From positions 1-45,869 of the forward strand of contig CAYHGV010000006.1 in NCBI GenBank assembly GCA_964356135.1: 45,869 nucleotides of DNA. The letters are read 5' to 3'. Under the pieces are notes generated by a model. It made no database searches. It saw nothing but the letters and a program-made list of their open reading frames with translations, and was not told where the DNA came from. The DNA is from CAYHGV01 sp964356135 (GTDB taxonomy: Bacteria > Hydrothermota > Tepidihabitantia > CAYHGV01). The position numbers were made by a program, and so were the translations under genes. This document shows, piece after piece, positions 33,701 to 40,975 of the stretch (within the stretch, counting starts at the first letter, position 1; each line of letters starts with the position of its first letter).

Positions 33701-34426
33701 ATGGGCGTAAACCCTCAGCTGAATAACGGCGGCGTCGATGCAAGTCGCCGGCTCGGCTATATGAAGCAGGGAAGTACCGATAATCCTCATGTCGGGGTGA
33801 AGGTCCTCGACCCGCATCAGGCTTCCAATGTCAGTCTCTTAGAAAATCCGGTCTATGTCTATCAAGGGGCAAACACCGTCTGGCATGATTCGACCGCATT
33901 CAAATTTCTCTCTGGGACAATCAAAGAAACCGACGGCAGCAGCAGTACCGATTGGTCGGTGTTCGTTGCCGCCGGGCCGTTCAACCTTGCGGCCGGCGCC
34001 GAGGATACGGTTGCATTTGTTTTCATCGCCGGCGATAATCTCACCGACCTCCAGGCAAATGCTGACAAAGCCCAGGCACTCTACGATACGATTGACTTTA
34101 TCGAAAAGCCGGTTACGACCGTCGAAGAGCCGGTGCGAATCGGTAGCCCTGGATTTGCGCTTGCGCTCGGCGCACCGACACCGTTTCGCAGCCATACCTC
34201 CATTGCCTACGAGGTTGCAGATCAAGGCTGGCTGACAATCTCGGTTTATAATGCGCTCGGGGCAAAGGTTAAGACTCTGGTCGAGGGAGTTTTGGAACCG
34301 GGTTCCTATACCGCGGTCTGGAACGGTCGAGACGAGCATCAAAGAAAACTGCCCGCCGGCATCTATTTCTACCGGATGAAGGCTTCTGGTTTCGATAAAA
34401 TACTGAAGACGGTACGGGTGGAATAA
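30770..34426 (+). CDS. Secreted KP-43-like subtilisin (S8) protease with sorting tail, paralogue 2
   Basis: A 1218-residue exported protease closely parallel to its upstream neighbour. Signal 1-19 (MVKKLFFIFVLSGGLVVMA), propeptide about 22-225, triad Asp258 (VSTLDSGIRTTHEMF), His312 (YYHGTHTGCT) and Ser490 (YSGTSMSCPAVAG), with Asn417. The KP-43-type beta-barrel (LVWTDYPGAENANPALVNDLNLEVTAP...FVNDPASGTW) follows. Unlike paralogue 1 it then has about 300 extra residues (PDRNPDPGETVTIKLGLLNSGDTDL, then a separate domain with SNWLYHSSFLAGTGFDYVSDWMYPDNAS) before the sorting tail. The ATG follows CAGGAGGAGAAAG. Probably arose by tandem duplication. Confidence 0.93.
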   Translation: MVKKLFFIFVLSGGLVVMAQEPLGKSTAFLQGTIERFLPETDDNPTTISLSNGIVFDTRAGEPVLPADLAISNYQPNEVGYYIIQFSGPIHEEDTRLLDATGAEVCGYLPNYAYIVKMSEETKTRLSAVNRIGWIGLYQPAYKVSRELDLSRSQLDTAIVVIFAEEAQKPVQDQLIALGGRVLETGENKWHKLIKVAISPLQLTKVAREKAVRWIEPFYEKYGYNAQAQWVLQTFDPGTRRVWDKGLKGQGQIVSTLDSGIRTTHEMFRDPSVSIDNFGDYPNHRKIIAYQKSAYDPDGILTFGDEGGSYYHGTHTGCTVGGNDEPVGGTNTNDGMAPESKIFFIDCGSAQYPGQIIHAASLEYSLSIPYNGNSAGGARIVSNSWGGTSRAYTLDCAEADQTMWDYPDYLVLFSGGNNPPSVYTGNPGNAKNVVTVGATANGFAANTAQGYSSSGPSQDGRIKPTVMAPGDLASAYGASDASYATYSGTSMSCPAVAGTAVLLRQYFTDGWYPTGAKVSANGFTPSAALIKAMLINSVETDFADYPVPHRRVGWGRPAIDNALYFSNEERKLKVIDYTVGLQTGMVLLAKVDVASTTNPFRVTLVWTDYPGAENANPALVNDLNLEVTAPTGDVYLGNIFENNQSKTGGASDTKNVEENVFVNDPASGTWKIRVKANNVPFGPQHFALVMTGSLTSGPMTALSIAQTDVDDAGQVNPDRNPDPGETVTIKLGLLNSGDTDLNGISGTLSTSSSAITLLDNNSSYGTIAKGGQAAGDGFRIAIDTTVADGAKIPFTLSLNQTLLSHAPLGELNFDLKIGTPRYPFADHNIGNVVLTVTEHGSIGFLNVNLQGKGFKYPKSGSNWLYHSSFLAGTGFDYVSDWMYPDNASNDSNCTDWKTTTNPKGQVAIGQDLISDQDSRARFDDSGHRRKKGLQVYQRGFAWEDSPYNDFVILRYKLINTGVSAINGLYAGIMADFDMGVNPQLNNGGVDASRRLGYMKQGSTDNPHVGVKVLDPHQASNVSLLENPVYVYQGANTVWHDSTAFKFLSGTIKETDGSSSTDWSVFVAAGPFNLAAGAEDTVAFVFIAGDNLTDLQANADKAQALYDTIDFIEKPVTTVEEPVRIGSPGFALALGAPTPFRSHTSIAYEVADQGWLTISVYNALGAKVKTLVEGVLEPGSYTAVWNGRDEHQRKLPAGIYFYRMKASGFDKILKTVRVE

Positions 34427-34445
34427 TAGATAACCAAGGGCAACC

Positions 34446-36536
34446 ATGTCGAAAATCAAAGTAGTTTTTATCAGTATCGGAGTCACGGCTGCGCTCACCG
34501 CGCTCCTTATCGGAATCATCGTCGGTGCGTTCTACGGTCTTAAGAAAGACCTGCCCTCGCCGGCGGCACTCTTCTCCTACCAGCCGCCGATTGCTACCAA
34601 GGTCATGGACTATGAGGGTAACCTGGTGTATGAGTTTTTCTCCGAGCGGCGAGATCCGGTCCCGCTCGACAAGATTCCTAAATATTTGTCCGAGAGTTTT
34701 GTCGCGGTTGAGGATAAGCGCTTCTATAACCACTGGGGACTGGACCTGGTGCGAATCGGCGGCGCAGCCATCGCCAACCTTACTCACGGTCGGGTTGTTC
34801 AAGGCGGCTCAACCATCACCCAGCAGTTGGCGCAAAATATGTTTTTGACGAAGGAGCTGAGTTTAATACGAAAGTTGAAAGAAGCGATCTTAGCCGTTCA
34901 GCTCGAACGCTACTATTCGAAACGGGAGATCCTTGAGATGTACTTAAACCAGGTCTACTTCGGCTATGGCGCCTACGGTGTCGCGGCTGCTGCCCAGACC
35001 TATTTTCGTAAGCCGGTCTGGGACCTGACGCTGCCGGAATGCACGCTGATTGCTGCTCTCGTAAAAGCACCCGGGATCTATTCTCCGTATCGGGCACCCG
35101 AACGCTGTCTTCGGCGGCGCAATCTCTTCTTGAAAAAACTCTACGAAGAAAAAATTATTACCCGTGCCCAGTGGGAAGAAGCTTCCGCTGCCCCGTTAGG
35201 ACTTGCACCGAAACCCGAACGGCGGAACGATGCACCGTATTTCATTGAAGAGGTCAGGCGCTATTTAGAAACCAAATACGGTTCGGATTTTCTCTACAAG
35301 AGCGGTTCGGTGGTTTATACTACCCTTGATATCAAACTCCAGCGCAAAGCCAATGAAGTTATTGTCCAGGGGATTTTAAAAATCGAGGACGAGGAGAATC
35401 TTCCCTTCAAGAAAAAGGATTTTGATATCCGGGTCAAAAACGACACGACGCTCGTGCCGGACTATCTCCAGGCGGCACTGGTGCTCTTGGATACCAAAAC
35501 CGGTTCGGTGCGGGCATTGGTGGGAGGCAGGGAATTCCGCCAGTCGTACTTCGACCGGGCGACCCAGGCGCTGCGCCAGCCGGGTTCGGCATTTAAAGTT
35601 TTTGTCTATACCGCGGCGATCGATAACGGTCTGACCCCGGCCGATATCGAACTTGACGCGCCGATTATTATTCCGATCCCCGGTTCAGGCAATTATGTAC
35701 CTTCGAATTACGACCGGGTATTTTTGGGGCCGATGAGTTTACGGACCGGACTCGCTCTGTCCCGAAATTTAGTGGCGGTGCGGGTCACCCGGAATTTAGG
35801 CCCGGAACTGGTCGCCCAGTATGCGGCGCGGATGGGGATCAAAGAACGGCTCTTGCCGGTCATGTCGATTGGCCTCGGCGCCTGTGAGGTCAACCTGTTG
35901 GATATGACCTCCGCGTTTGCGGTGTTAGCCAATGAAGGCAAACGGGTTGATCCGATATTCATCACCCGGATTGTGGGTCGCGACGGCAAGCTCGTCGAAG
36001 AACGGACACCCAGGGATGAACAGGTTATCTCGCCCCAGACTGCCTATGTGACCGTTGATATGATGCGCAGTGTCATCGATGCCGGCACCGCTCGGGTAAT
36101 CCGCAGTATGGGGTTTGACCGGCCGGCAGCGGGCAAAACCGGTACGACCGATGATTATACCGATGCCTGGTTTGTCGGATTTACTCCATCGTTGAGCTGC
36201 GGGGTATGGGTCGGCTACGATCAGAAAAAAACCATCTTCCGCGGCGCCCAGGGCGGACGGTTAGCCGCGCCGCTGTGGGCGGAGATGATGAAGTATGCGT
36301 ACGAAGGCAAACCGGCTGAGAACTTCTCGATACCGGTGGGTGTGGTCTATAAAAAGGTCTGCAACGAGACCGGGCTGTTAGCAACATCCTACTGCCCGGA
36401 GTCGCACGTCGAGGTTTTTATCCAGGGCACTGAGCCGAAAACCGAATGCGAACTCCATAAATACCTTTCAATTAAAAAGGGGATGCGGCCGGCGTTTGAG
36501 GCATTAGACCGCAAATCGTTAGAAGGCGGGCTCTGA
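34446..36536 (+). CDS. Class A penicillin-binding protein (bifunctional PBP1-type)
   Basis: A 696-residue peptidoglycan synthase. One N-terminal membrane helix (8-31) precedes the GT51 glycosyltransferase domain with catalytic Glu89 in VEDKRFYNH and GGSTITQQLAQN (120-131). The transpeptidase domain has the active-site SAFK (381-384), SRN (439-441) and KTGT (564-567), all intact. It polymerises and crosslinks glycan strands. The presence of a complete PBP1 shows the organism has a murein wall. It starts 20 bp after the last protease gene with a modest AAGGG. Confidence 0.96.
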   Translation: MSKIKVVFISIGVTAALTALLIGIIVGAFYGLKKDLPSPAALFSYQPPIATKVMDYEGNLVYEFFSERRDPVPLDKIPKYLSESFVAVEDKRFYNHWGLDLVRIGGAAIANLTHGRVVQGGSTITQQLAQNMFLTKELSLIRKLKEAILAVQLERYYSKREILEMYLNQVYFGYGAYGVAAAAQTYFRKPVWDLTLPECTLIAALVKAPGIYSPYRAPERCLRRRNLFLKKLYEEKIITRAQWEEASAAPLGLAPKPERRNDAPYFIEEVRRYLETKYGSDFLYKSGSVVYTTLDIKLQRKANEVIVQGILKIEDEENLPFKKKDFDIRVKNDTTLVPDYLQAALVLLDTKTGSVRALVGGREFRQSYFDRATQALRQPGSAFKVFVYTAAIDNGLTPADIELDAPIIIPIPGSGNYVPSNYDRVFLGPMSLRTGLALSRNLVAVRVTRNLGPELVAQYAARMGIKERLLPVMSIGLGACEVNLLDMTSAFAVLANEGKRVDPIFITRIVGRDGKLVEERTPRDEQVISPQTAYVTVDMMRSVIDAGTARVIRSMGFDRPAAGKTGTTDDYTDAWFVGFTPSLSCGVWVGYDQKKTIFRGAQGGRLAAPLWAEMMKYAYEGKPAENFSIPVGVVYKKVCNETGLLATSYCPESHVEVFIQGTEPKTECELHKYLSIKKGMRPAFEALDRKSLEGGL

Positions 36537-36710
36537 GAAGCATCGATGAAAACTGAGGAAAACAGATTAAAACTGAAATGAATAGGCTTTGGGGAAATCA
36601 ATTTACCCCAATGCTTACTTTTCTCTCTCAGTCTCCATCAATGTCCTTTCAGTCTAAATCAATGCTGACTTTTATATCAGTTTTCATCAATGTCCGCTCA
36701 GTTTAAATCA
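36537..36710. repeat. Tandem and inverted ATCAATG-type repeats
   Basis: Two 40-bp direct copies (36629-36668 and 36678-36717, period 49, about six mismatches by eye) share CATCAATGTCC and AAATCAATGCT. The left part (36539-36580) is an imperfect inverse copy (GCATCGATGAAAACTGAGG...). A hairpin TTGGGG/CCCCAA lies at 36589-36611. The next gene's start codon falls inside the second copy. Confidence 0.75.
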
Positions 36711-37361
36711 ATGCTAAAATTTGTCTCCACCGATGTCTTAGAAATTTATCATAGGCTTTTCGACCACTTCGGTCCTCAGCACTGGTGGCCGGCTGAAAGC
36801 CGATTCGAGGTCATGGTTGGTGCGATTCTCACCCAGAATACCAACTGGCGGAATGCCGAACGAGCGATCGCCAATCTTAAAGCCGAGAGTCTCTTAACTC
36901 CGAAAGCGCTCTATCAACTGGCGGTAAACCGGCTGGCACGTTTGATTCGGCCGAGCGGTTTCTTCAGGCTTAAAGCGAAACGGCTGAAGCCGATGATAAC
37001 ATGGTTCTGGGAGCGATACCGCGGTATGAGCCGGGTGGTACGAGCACGACCAACCGAGGCACTCCGCCAGGAGCTGCTCGACCTGCCCGGTATCGGGCAT
37101 GAGACCGCCGACTCGATTCTGCTCTACGCATTCGACAAACCGGTTTTTGTTGTTGATGCCTACACCCGGCGGGTGTGCCTGCGGCATCAGCTGGTCAGGC
37201 CTGGGGCCGGCTATGCGGAAATCCAGGATTTTTTTATGAATAATCTACCGGCCGACCATCATCTGTTCAACGAATATCATGCCCTGCTGGTCAAACTGGC
37301 TAAAACCTATTGTCAATCTGAGCCTCGCTGTTCTCGTTGTCCTGTCGCTGATCGGTTGTAG
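36711..37361 (+). CDS. Endonuclease III-related DNA glycosylase (MagIII-like)
   Basis: A 216-residue HhH-GPD glycosylase of the endonuclease III-related group (COG2231; MagIII type). It excises damaged bases, in characterised members 3-methyladenine. ILTQNTNWRNAERAI is the family N-region. The HhH is LPGIGHETADSILL (125-138), where Glu replaces the catalytic Lys of true endonuclease III, so AP-lyase activity is unlikely. Asp149 (VFVVDAYTRR) is retained. The iron-sulfur motif has only three Cys (CQSEPRCSRC) before the stop, lacking the fourth. I prefer the ATG at 36711 (MLKFVSTDVLE). The last 83 bases overlap the next gene. Confidence 0.85.
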   Translation: MLKFVSTDVLEIYHRLFDHFGPQHWWPAESRFEVMVGAILTQNTNWRNAERAIANLKAESLLTPKALYQLAVNRLARLIRPSGFFRLKAKRLKPMITWFWERYRGMSRVVRARPTEALRQELLDLPGIGHETADSILLYAFDKPVFVVDAYTRRVCLRHQLVRPGAGYAEIQDFFMNNLPADHHLFNEYHALLVKLAKTYCQSEPRCSRCPVADRL

Positions 37362-38430
37362 CGTCCGGGCAGTCAGGACCGGGAAGCCCAGTGCCATCGA
37401 TGCACTGCCAGCGGAATTAGACAGCATCGCTTTCGTCACCAGCGGTTTGCCGTCGACCTCGAAGTGTAGTCCCGGTTTCTTCTATAAAGGGCTTTACCTC
37501 AGCCCTTATGTTGCCCATAATCGGAGCTACGTCGCCCGCCTCCTGGAAAAATCCCACCTATTCAATACGCTGGTTGTCGATGTTAAATTCGACGACGGGT
37601 TTTTGGTCTATCCTTCGAAGCTCCCGTTAGCCCGGTCAATCGGTGCCAGCCAAAACTGGATCGACCTGGTCGAATTCGTCAAACAGGCAAAAGCGCATGA
37701 CCTCCGGCTCATCGCCCGGATTGTGGTTTTTAAGGATTCGTATTTAGCAAAACATGGCAGTCTGGGCGGCAGGGATGCGAAGACCGGCGGGCTCTGGCAG
37801 GATCAAGCCGGTAACAATTGGGTCAGCCCGTGGAGTGAAGAGGTCTGGGATTATAATATTGCAATCGCCAACGAGGTCTTGGGGTTCGGATTCGACGAGA
37901 TCCAGTTCGACTATGTTCGGTTCCCAACCGACGGTGATGTCTGGAACTGTGGTTTTTCCGGTCGTAAGGCTGCTTGGACCAAAGAGGATGCGATTGCCGG
38001 GTTCTTGCAAAAGGCGAGCGCTGAAATCCACGCTCCGGTCTCAGCCGATGTGTACGGCTATGCAACCTGGCGGGTGTTGGCGTTAGAAGGTCAGAATTTA
38101 TCGAAGATGGGGAAGTATGCCGACTATGTCTGCCCGATGCTCTATCCCTCCCACTTTGCCGGTAGCTTCAAACGGGAGCGGGGCGAATTCTGGCGCAGTT
38201 ACTGGATTTATTACGACAGCGTCAAGAACGCCAAGGATTTCTTGAAAGACACCCCGGCGCGGGTTGTCGCCTATGTCCAGGGGTTTAATTACAAATCACC
38301 CTGGTTCGGTCCGGACTATGTTCTCGCCCAGATATTGGGAGCCAAGGATGCGGGTGCTTCGGGGTTTTTTATCTGGCATGCAGGCGGCGAATACGGCACC
38401 GCACTTCAGGCGCTCGAATGGTTCCGGTGA
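37279..38430 (+). CDS. Lipoprotein, putative glycoside hydrolase (PF13200-type)
   Basis: A 383-residue lipoprotein with signal MPCWSNWLKPIVNLSLAVLVVLSLIGC (lipobox Cys27). The rest resembles the putative glycoside-hydrolase TIM-barrel family PF13200: GLYLSPYVA, FNTLVVDVKFDDG, LIARIVVFKDSYLA, WVSPWSEEVWDYNIAIANEVLGFGFDEIQFDYVRFPTDG and YVCPMLYPSHF. Acidic residues in VVDVKFDDG and QFDYVRFP are candidate catalytic groups. The substrate is unknown. The start overlaps the MagIII-like gene by 83 bases. The signal-peptide coding stretch is the glycosylase's iron-sulfur coding stretch in another frame. No Shine-Dalgarno is visible. Confidence 0.82.
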   Translation: MPCWSNWLKPIVNLSLAVLVVLSLIGCSVRAVRTGKPSAIDALPAELDSIAFVTSGLPSTSKCSPGFFYKGLYLSPYVAHNRSYVARLLEKSHLFNTLVVDVKFDDGFLVYPSKLPLARSIGASQNWIDLVEFVKQAKAHDLRLIARIVVFKDSYLAKHGSLGGRDAKTGGLWQDQAGNNWVSPWSEEVWDYNIAIANEVLGFGFDEIQFDYVRFPTDGDVWNCGFSGRKAAWTKEDAIAGFLQKASAEIHAPVSADVYGYATWRVLALEGQNLSKMGKYADYVCPMLYPSHFAGSFKRERGEFWRSYWIYYDSVKNAKDFLKDTPARVVAYVQGFNYKSPWFGPDYVLAQILGAKDAGASGFFIWHAGGEYGTALQALEWFR

Positions 38431-38442
38431 GGAAGCGGGGCG

Positions 38443-38470
38443 TTGACAAATTCTCTTCTTTGGACATTAT
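38443..38470 (+). promoter_or_regulatory. Promoter upstream of the DUF438 gene
   Basis: A perfect TTGACA (38443-38448), 16-bp spacer and CATTAT (38465-38470). The leader is about 35 bases and contains CAAGGAGG just before the ATG at 38512. Confidence 0.5.
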
Positions 38471-38511
38471 GTCTGAAATGCCGAGTAGTATAAAAAGCAA
38501 GGAGGAGACGC

Positions 38512-39714
38512 ATGAGTAAGTCCGATGGAGATAAAAAACAGCTTTTGAAGGAGTTGATACGGGAATTGCACACAGGGGCTAATCCTGATGTAATAAAGGA
38601 AAAATTTAAGGCCGTGCTGGGTGAAACCTCGCCCACCGAGATCGCCGAGATTGAAGAAGAGCTTATTAAAGAAGGTATGGGTAGAGAAGAAATCCAGCGG
38701 CTGTGCGAGGTTCACATTGCGGTTTTTAAGGAAACACTTGAAAAAGCAGAGGTGTTGGCTCCGTCCGGACACCCGGTCCATATTTTACAGGCAGAACATA
38801 CGCTCCTGCTCAAATTTAGCGATGAGCTTCTCCAGTTGGCGAAGACTCTCAGAACCCTCAAAGATCTACGCTCGGCAGAGGAGCAGCTGCACTCGATTGA
38901 CAAGCTGATTGAGTGTTTTAAAGATTCGGAAAAACATTATCTGCGGGAAGAGAACGTGCTCTTTCCCTATCTTGAGAAACACGGCATTACTCAACCGCCG
39001 GCAATTATGTGGACCGAGCACGATACGATACGGGAGATAAAGAAAAAACTCTACCGGCTCTACGATACCCAGAAAACCATCGGGTTTCATGATTTTGCAC
39101 GACAACTGGAAGAAGTGGCGGCATCACTGACGGATATGCTCTCAAGCCACTTTTACAAAGAAAAAAACATCCTCTTGCCGGCGGGCTTAAAGGTCATCGA
39201 GCCAGCCGAGTGGAACGATATCAAGCGCGAGTTCGCTGAGATCGGCTACTGCCGCTTTACGCCCGCGGCAGCAATCGGCAGCGAAGCAGCGACCACCACC
39301 GGTGCTCCCCAGGCCGGGATGGTTAATTTTGAAACCGGCACGCTATCACCAGTTGAACTGGAGGCACTGCTCAATACCCTGCCGGTTGATGTCACCTTTA
39401 TCGATAACGAGGATACCGTCCGTTACTTCAGTCAGTCCAGGGATCGGATTTTTGTCCGGACCAAAGCGGTCATCGGGCGCAAAGTCCAGCAGTGCCATCC
39501 TCAGAAGAGTCTCCACGTCGTCAACCGTATTCTCGACGATTTCAAAAACAATCGCCGGGAGAGCGCCGAGTTCTGGATTAATCTCGAAGATAAGCTGGTT
39601 TATATCCGCTATTTTGCGGTGCGCAGTCCGCAGGGGAGATACCTTGGCTGCTTAGAGGTAAGCCAGGATATTGCGCCCCTCAAGAAGATTGAAGGTGAAA
39701 AGAAATTGCTGTAA
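38512..39714 (+). CDS. DUF438-hemerythrin-PAS sensor-like protein
   Basis: A 400-residue soluble protein with an N-terminal DUF438 helical domain (about 8-75), a hemerythrin-like HHE domain (about 88-235; HILQAEH, HYLREENVLFPYLEKH, HDTI, HFYKEKNILLP supply the His and Glu ligands of a diiron site) and a C-terminal PAS domain (about 278-395, LPVDVTFIDNEDTVRYFSQ...CLEVSQDI). It probably senses oxygen, NO or redox state through the diiron site or PAS. No output domain follows. Next to the flavodiiron gene it is likely part of an oxygen or NO response. Confidence 0.9.
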   Translation: MSKSDGDKKQLLKELIRELHTGANPDVIKEKFKAVLGETSPTEIAEIEEELIKEGMGREEIQRLCEVHIAVFKETLEKAEVLAPSGHPVHILQAEHTLLLKFSDELLQLAKTLRTLKDLRSAEEQLHSIDKLIECFKDSEKHYLREENVLFPYLEKHGITQPPAIMWTEHDTIREIKKKLYRLYDTQKTIGFHDFARQLEEVAASLTDMLSSHFYKEKNILLPAGLKVIEPAEWNDIKREFAEIGYCRFTPAAAIGSEAATTTGAPQAGMVNFETGTLSPVELEALLNTLPVDVTFIDNEDTVRYFSQSRDRIFVRTKAVIGRKVQQCHPQKSLHVVNRILDDFKNNRRESAEFWINLEDKLVYIRYFAVRSPQGRYLGCLEVSQDIAPLKKIEGEKKLL

Positions 39715-39759
39715 AATTCAGCATGAGCAAAAGCGAGCAATAGAAACCGGAGGTAGATA

Positions 39760-40941
39760 ATGAAACCATACAATATTCCCGAGATTGGGCCGGAGGTCTA
39801 CTGGGTGGGGATTAAAGATTTTAACCGGCGGCTGTTCGATGCGCTGATTCCCCTTCCCCAGGGGACGACCTATAATTCCTATTTGGTGAAAGGGAAAAAG
39901 AAGACCGCGCTGATCGACACCGTCAATCCCGGTTTTGAAAAAGAATTCATGGAAAAGGTTTCCGAGAAAACCGACCTGGCGTTGCTCGACTATCTGGTGA
40001 TGAATCATGCCGAACCTGACCATGCGGGCGCGATTCCCTTCATCCTCGAGGCGAGTAACAAAGCGGTGCTGGTAACAAGCGAAAAGGGTGCGAAGATGGC
40101 TCAGGTCTACTATCGGGTGGCGCCGGCACGGATACGGACGGTAAAGGATGGAGAGACGATTGAGCTCGGCGACAAAACCCTGCGGTTCATTGAAGCGCCC
40201 TGGCTGCACTGGCCGGAGACGATGTTCAGCTATCTGGTTGAGGATAAGATTCTCTTCCCCTGCGATTTCCTTGGAGCCCATACCGCGTTTGGGACCTATG
40301 ACGACGAGATTCTGGACTTGATCCCGATGGCAAAGAAATACTTCGGTGAGATTATGATGCCGTTCAGGGTTATGGGGAAGAAGGCGCTCGAAAAAATAAA
40401 AGGGCTTCCGATAAAAATCATCGGACCGAGTCACGGTCCGATCTATAAAAACCCGGCCCGGATTCTCGATGCGTACCAGCAATGGACCGCGGGCGAGACC
40501 CGCAAGAAGGCGATTGTCGTCTACACAACGATGTGGGGTGCTACCCAGGCGATGGTCAAGACGATGGCGGAGACACTTTTGGCGGAGGGGATTGAAGTGA
40601 GTGTCTACAACCTCTCCTATGCCGACCTCGGTGATATTGCCAAAGACCTGGTTGATTCCCGGGCTCTGGTCCTCGGTATGCCGACGGTTTTGGCCGGGAT
40701 GCATCCGGTTGCAATCTATGCCGCCCATCTGGTCAAAGCACTGCATCCACCGCTGCAGTATGTGGTGGTTTTGAGTTCCTATGGTTGGGGCGGGGGAGCG
40801 CTCAAACAGGCGGCGGAGATTCTTGCTCCAACTAAAATCGAAGTAGTCGGAACGCTTGAGATAAACGGTCCGCCGTCGGCCGATGACCATACAAAGGTTA
40901 TCGAAATCGGGAAACAGCTTGCCACGAAGATTAAGGGGTAA
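39760..40941 (+). CDS. Flavodiiron protein (A-type, FprA-like)
   Basis: A 393-residue oxygen or nitric-oxide reductase. The metallo-beta-lactamase-like domain has the diiron ligands His83, Glu85, Asp87 and His88 in NHAEPDHAG, and further ligands in HWPETMFSYL and CDFLGAH. A C-terminal flavodoxin domain starts near 248 (KAIVVYTTMWGATQAMVKTMAE) and binds FMN. No extra domains, so it needs an external electron donor. The ATG follows GGAGGTAGATA. Together with DUF438 and the ferritin-like protein it fits an anaerobe's oxygen defence. Confidence 0.95.
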   Translation: MKPYNIPEIGPEVYWVGIKDFNRRLFDALIPLPQGTTYNSYLVKGKKKTALIDTVNPGFEKEFMEKVSEKTDLALLDYLVMNHAEPDHAGAIPFILEASNKAVLVTSEKGAKMAQVYYRVAPARIRTVKDGETIELGDKTLRFIEAPWLHWPETMFSYLVEDKILFPCDFLGAHTAFGTYDDEILDLIPMAKKYFGEIMMPFRVMGKKALEKIKGLPIKIIGPSHGPIYKNPARILDAYQQWTAGETRKKAIVVYTTMWGATQAMVKTMAETLLAEGIEVSVYNLSYADLGDIAKDLVDSRALVLGMPTVLAGMHPVAIYAAHLVKALHPPLQYVVVLSSYGWGGGALKQAAEILAPTKIEVVGTLEINGPPSADDHTKVIEIGKQLATKIKG

Positions 40942-40975
40942 ATAAAAGAATAGGGTTTAAATCCGAAGAACCGGG

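Noticed and set aside
39718..40890. A 390-residue minus-strand frame opposite the flavodiiron gene
   Set aside because: It is an antisense shadow of a gene whose diiron ligands are all visible on the plus strand. The frame is long only because of codon bias.
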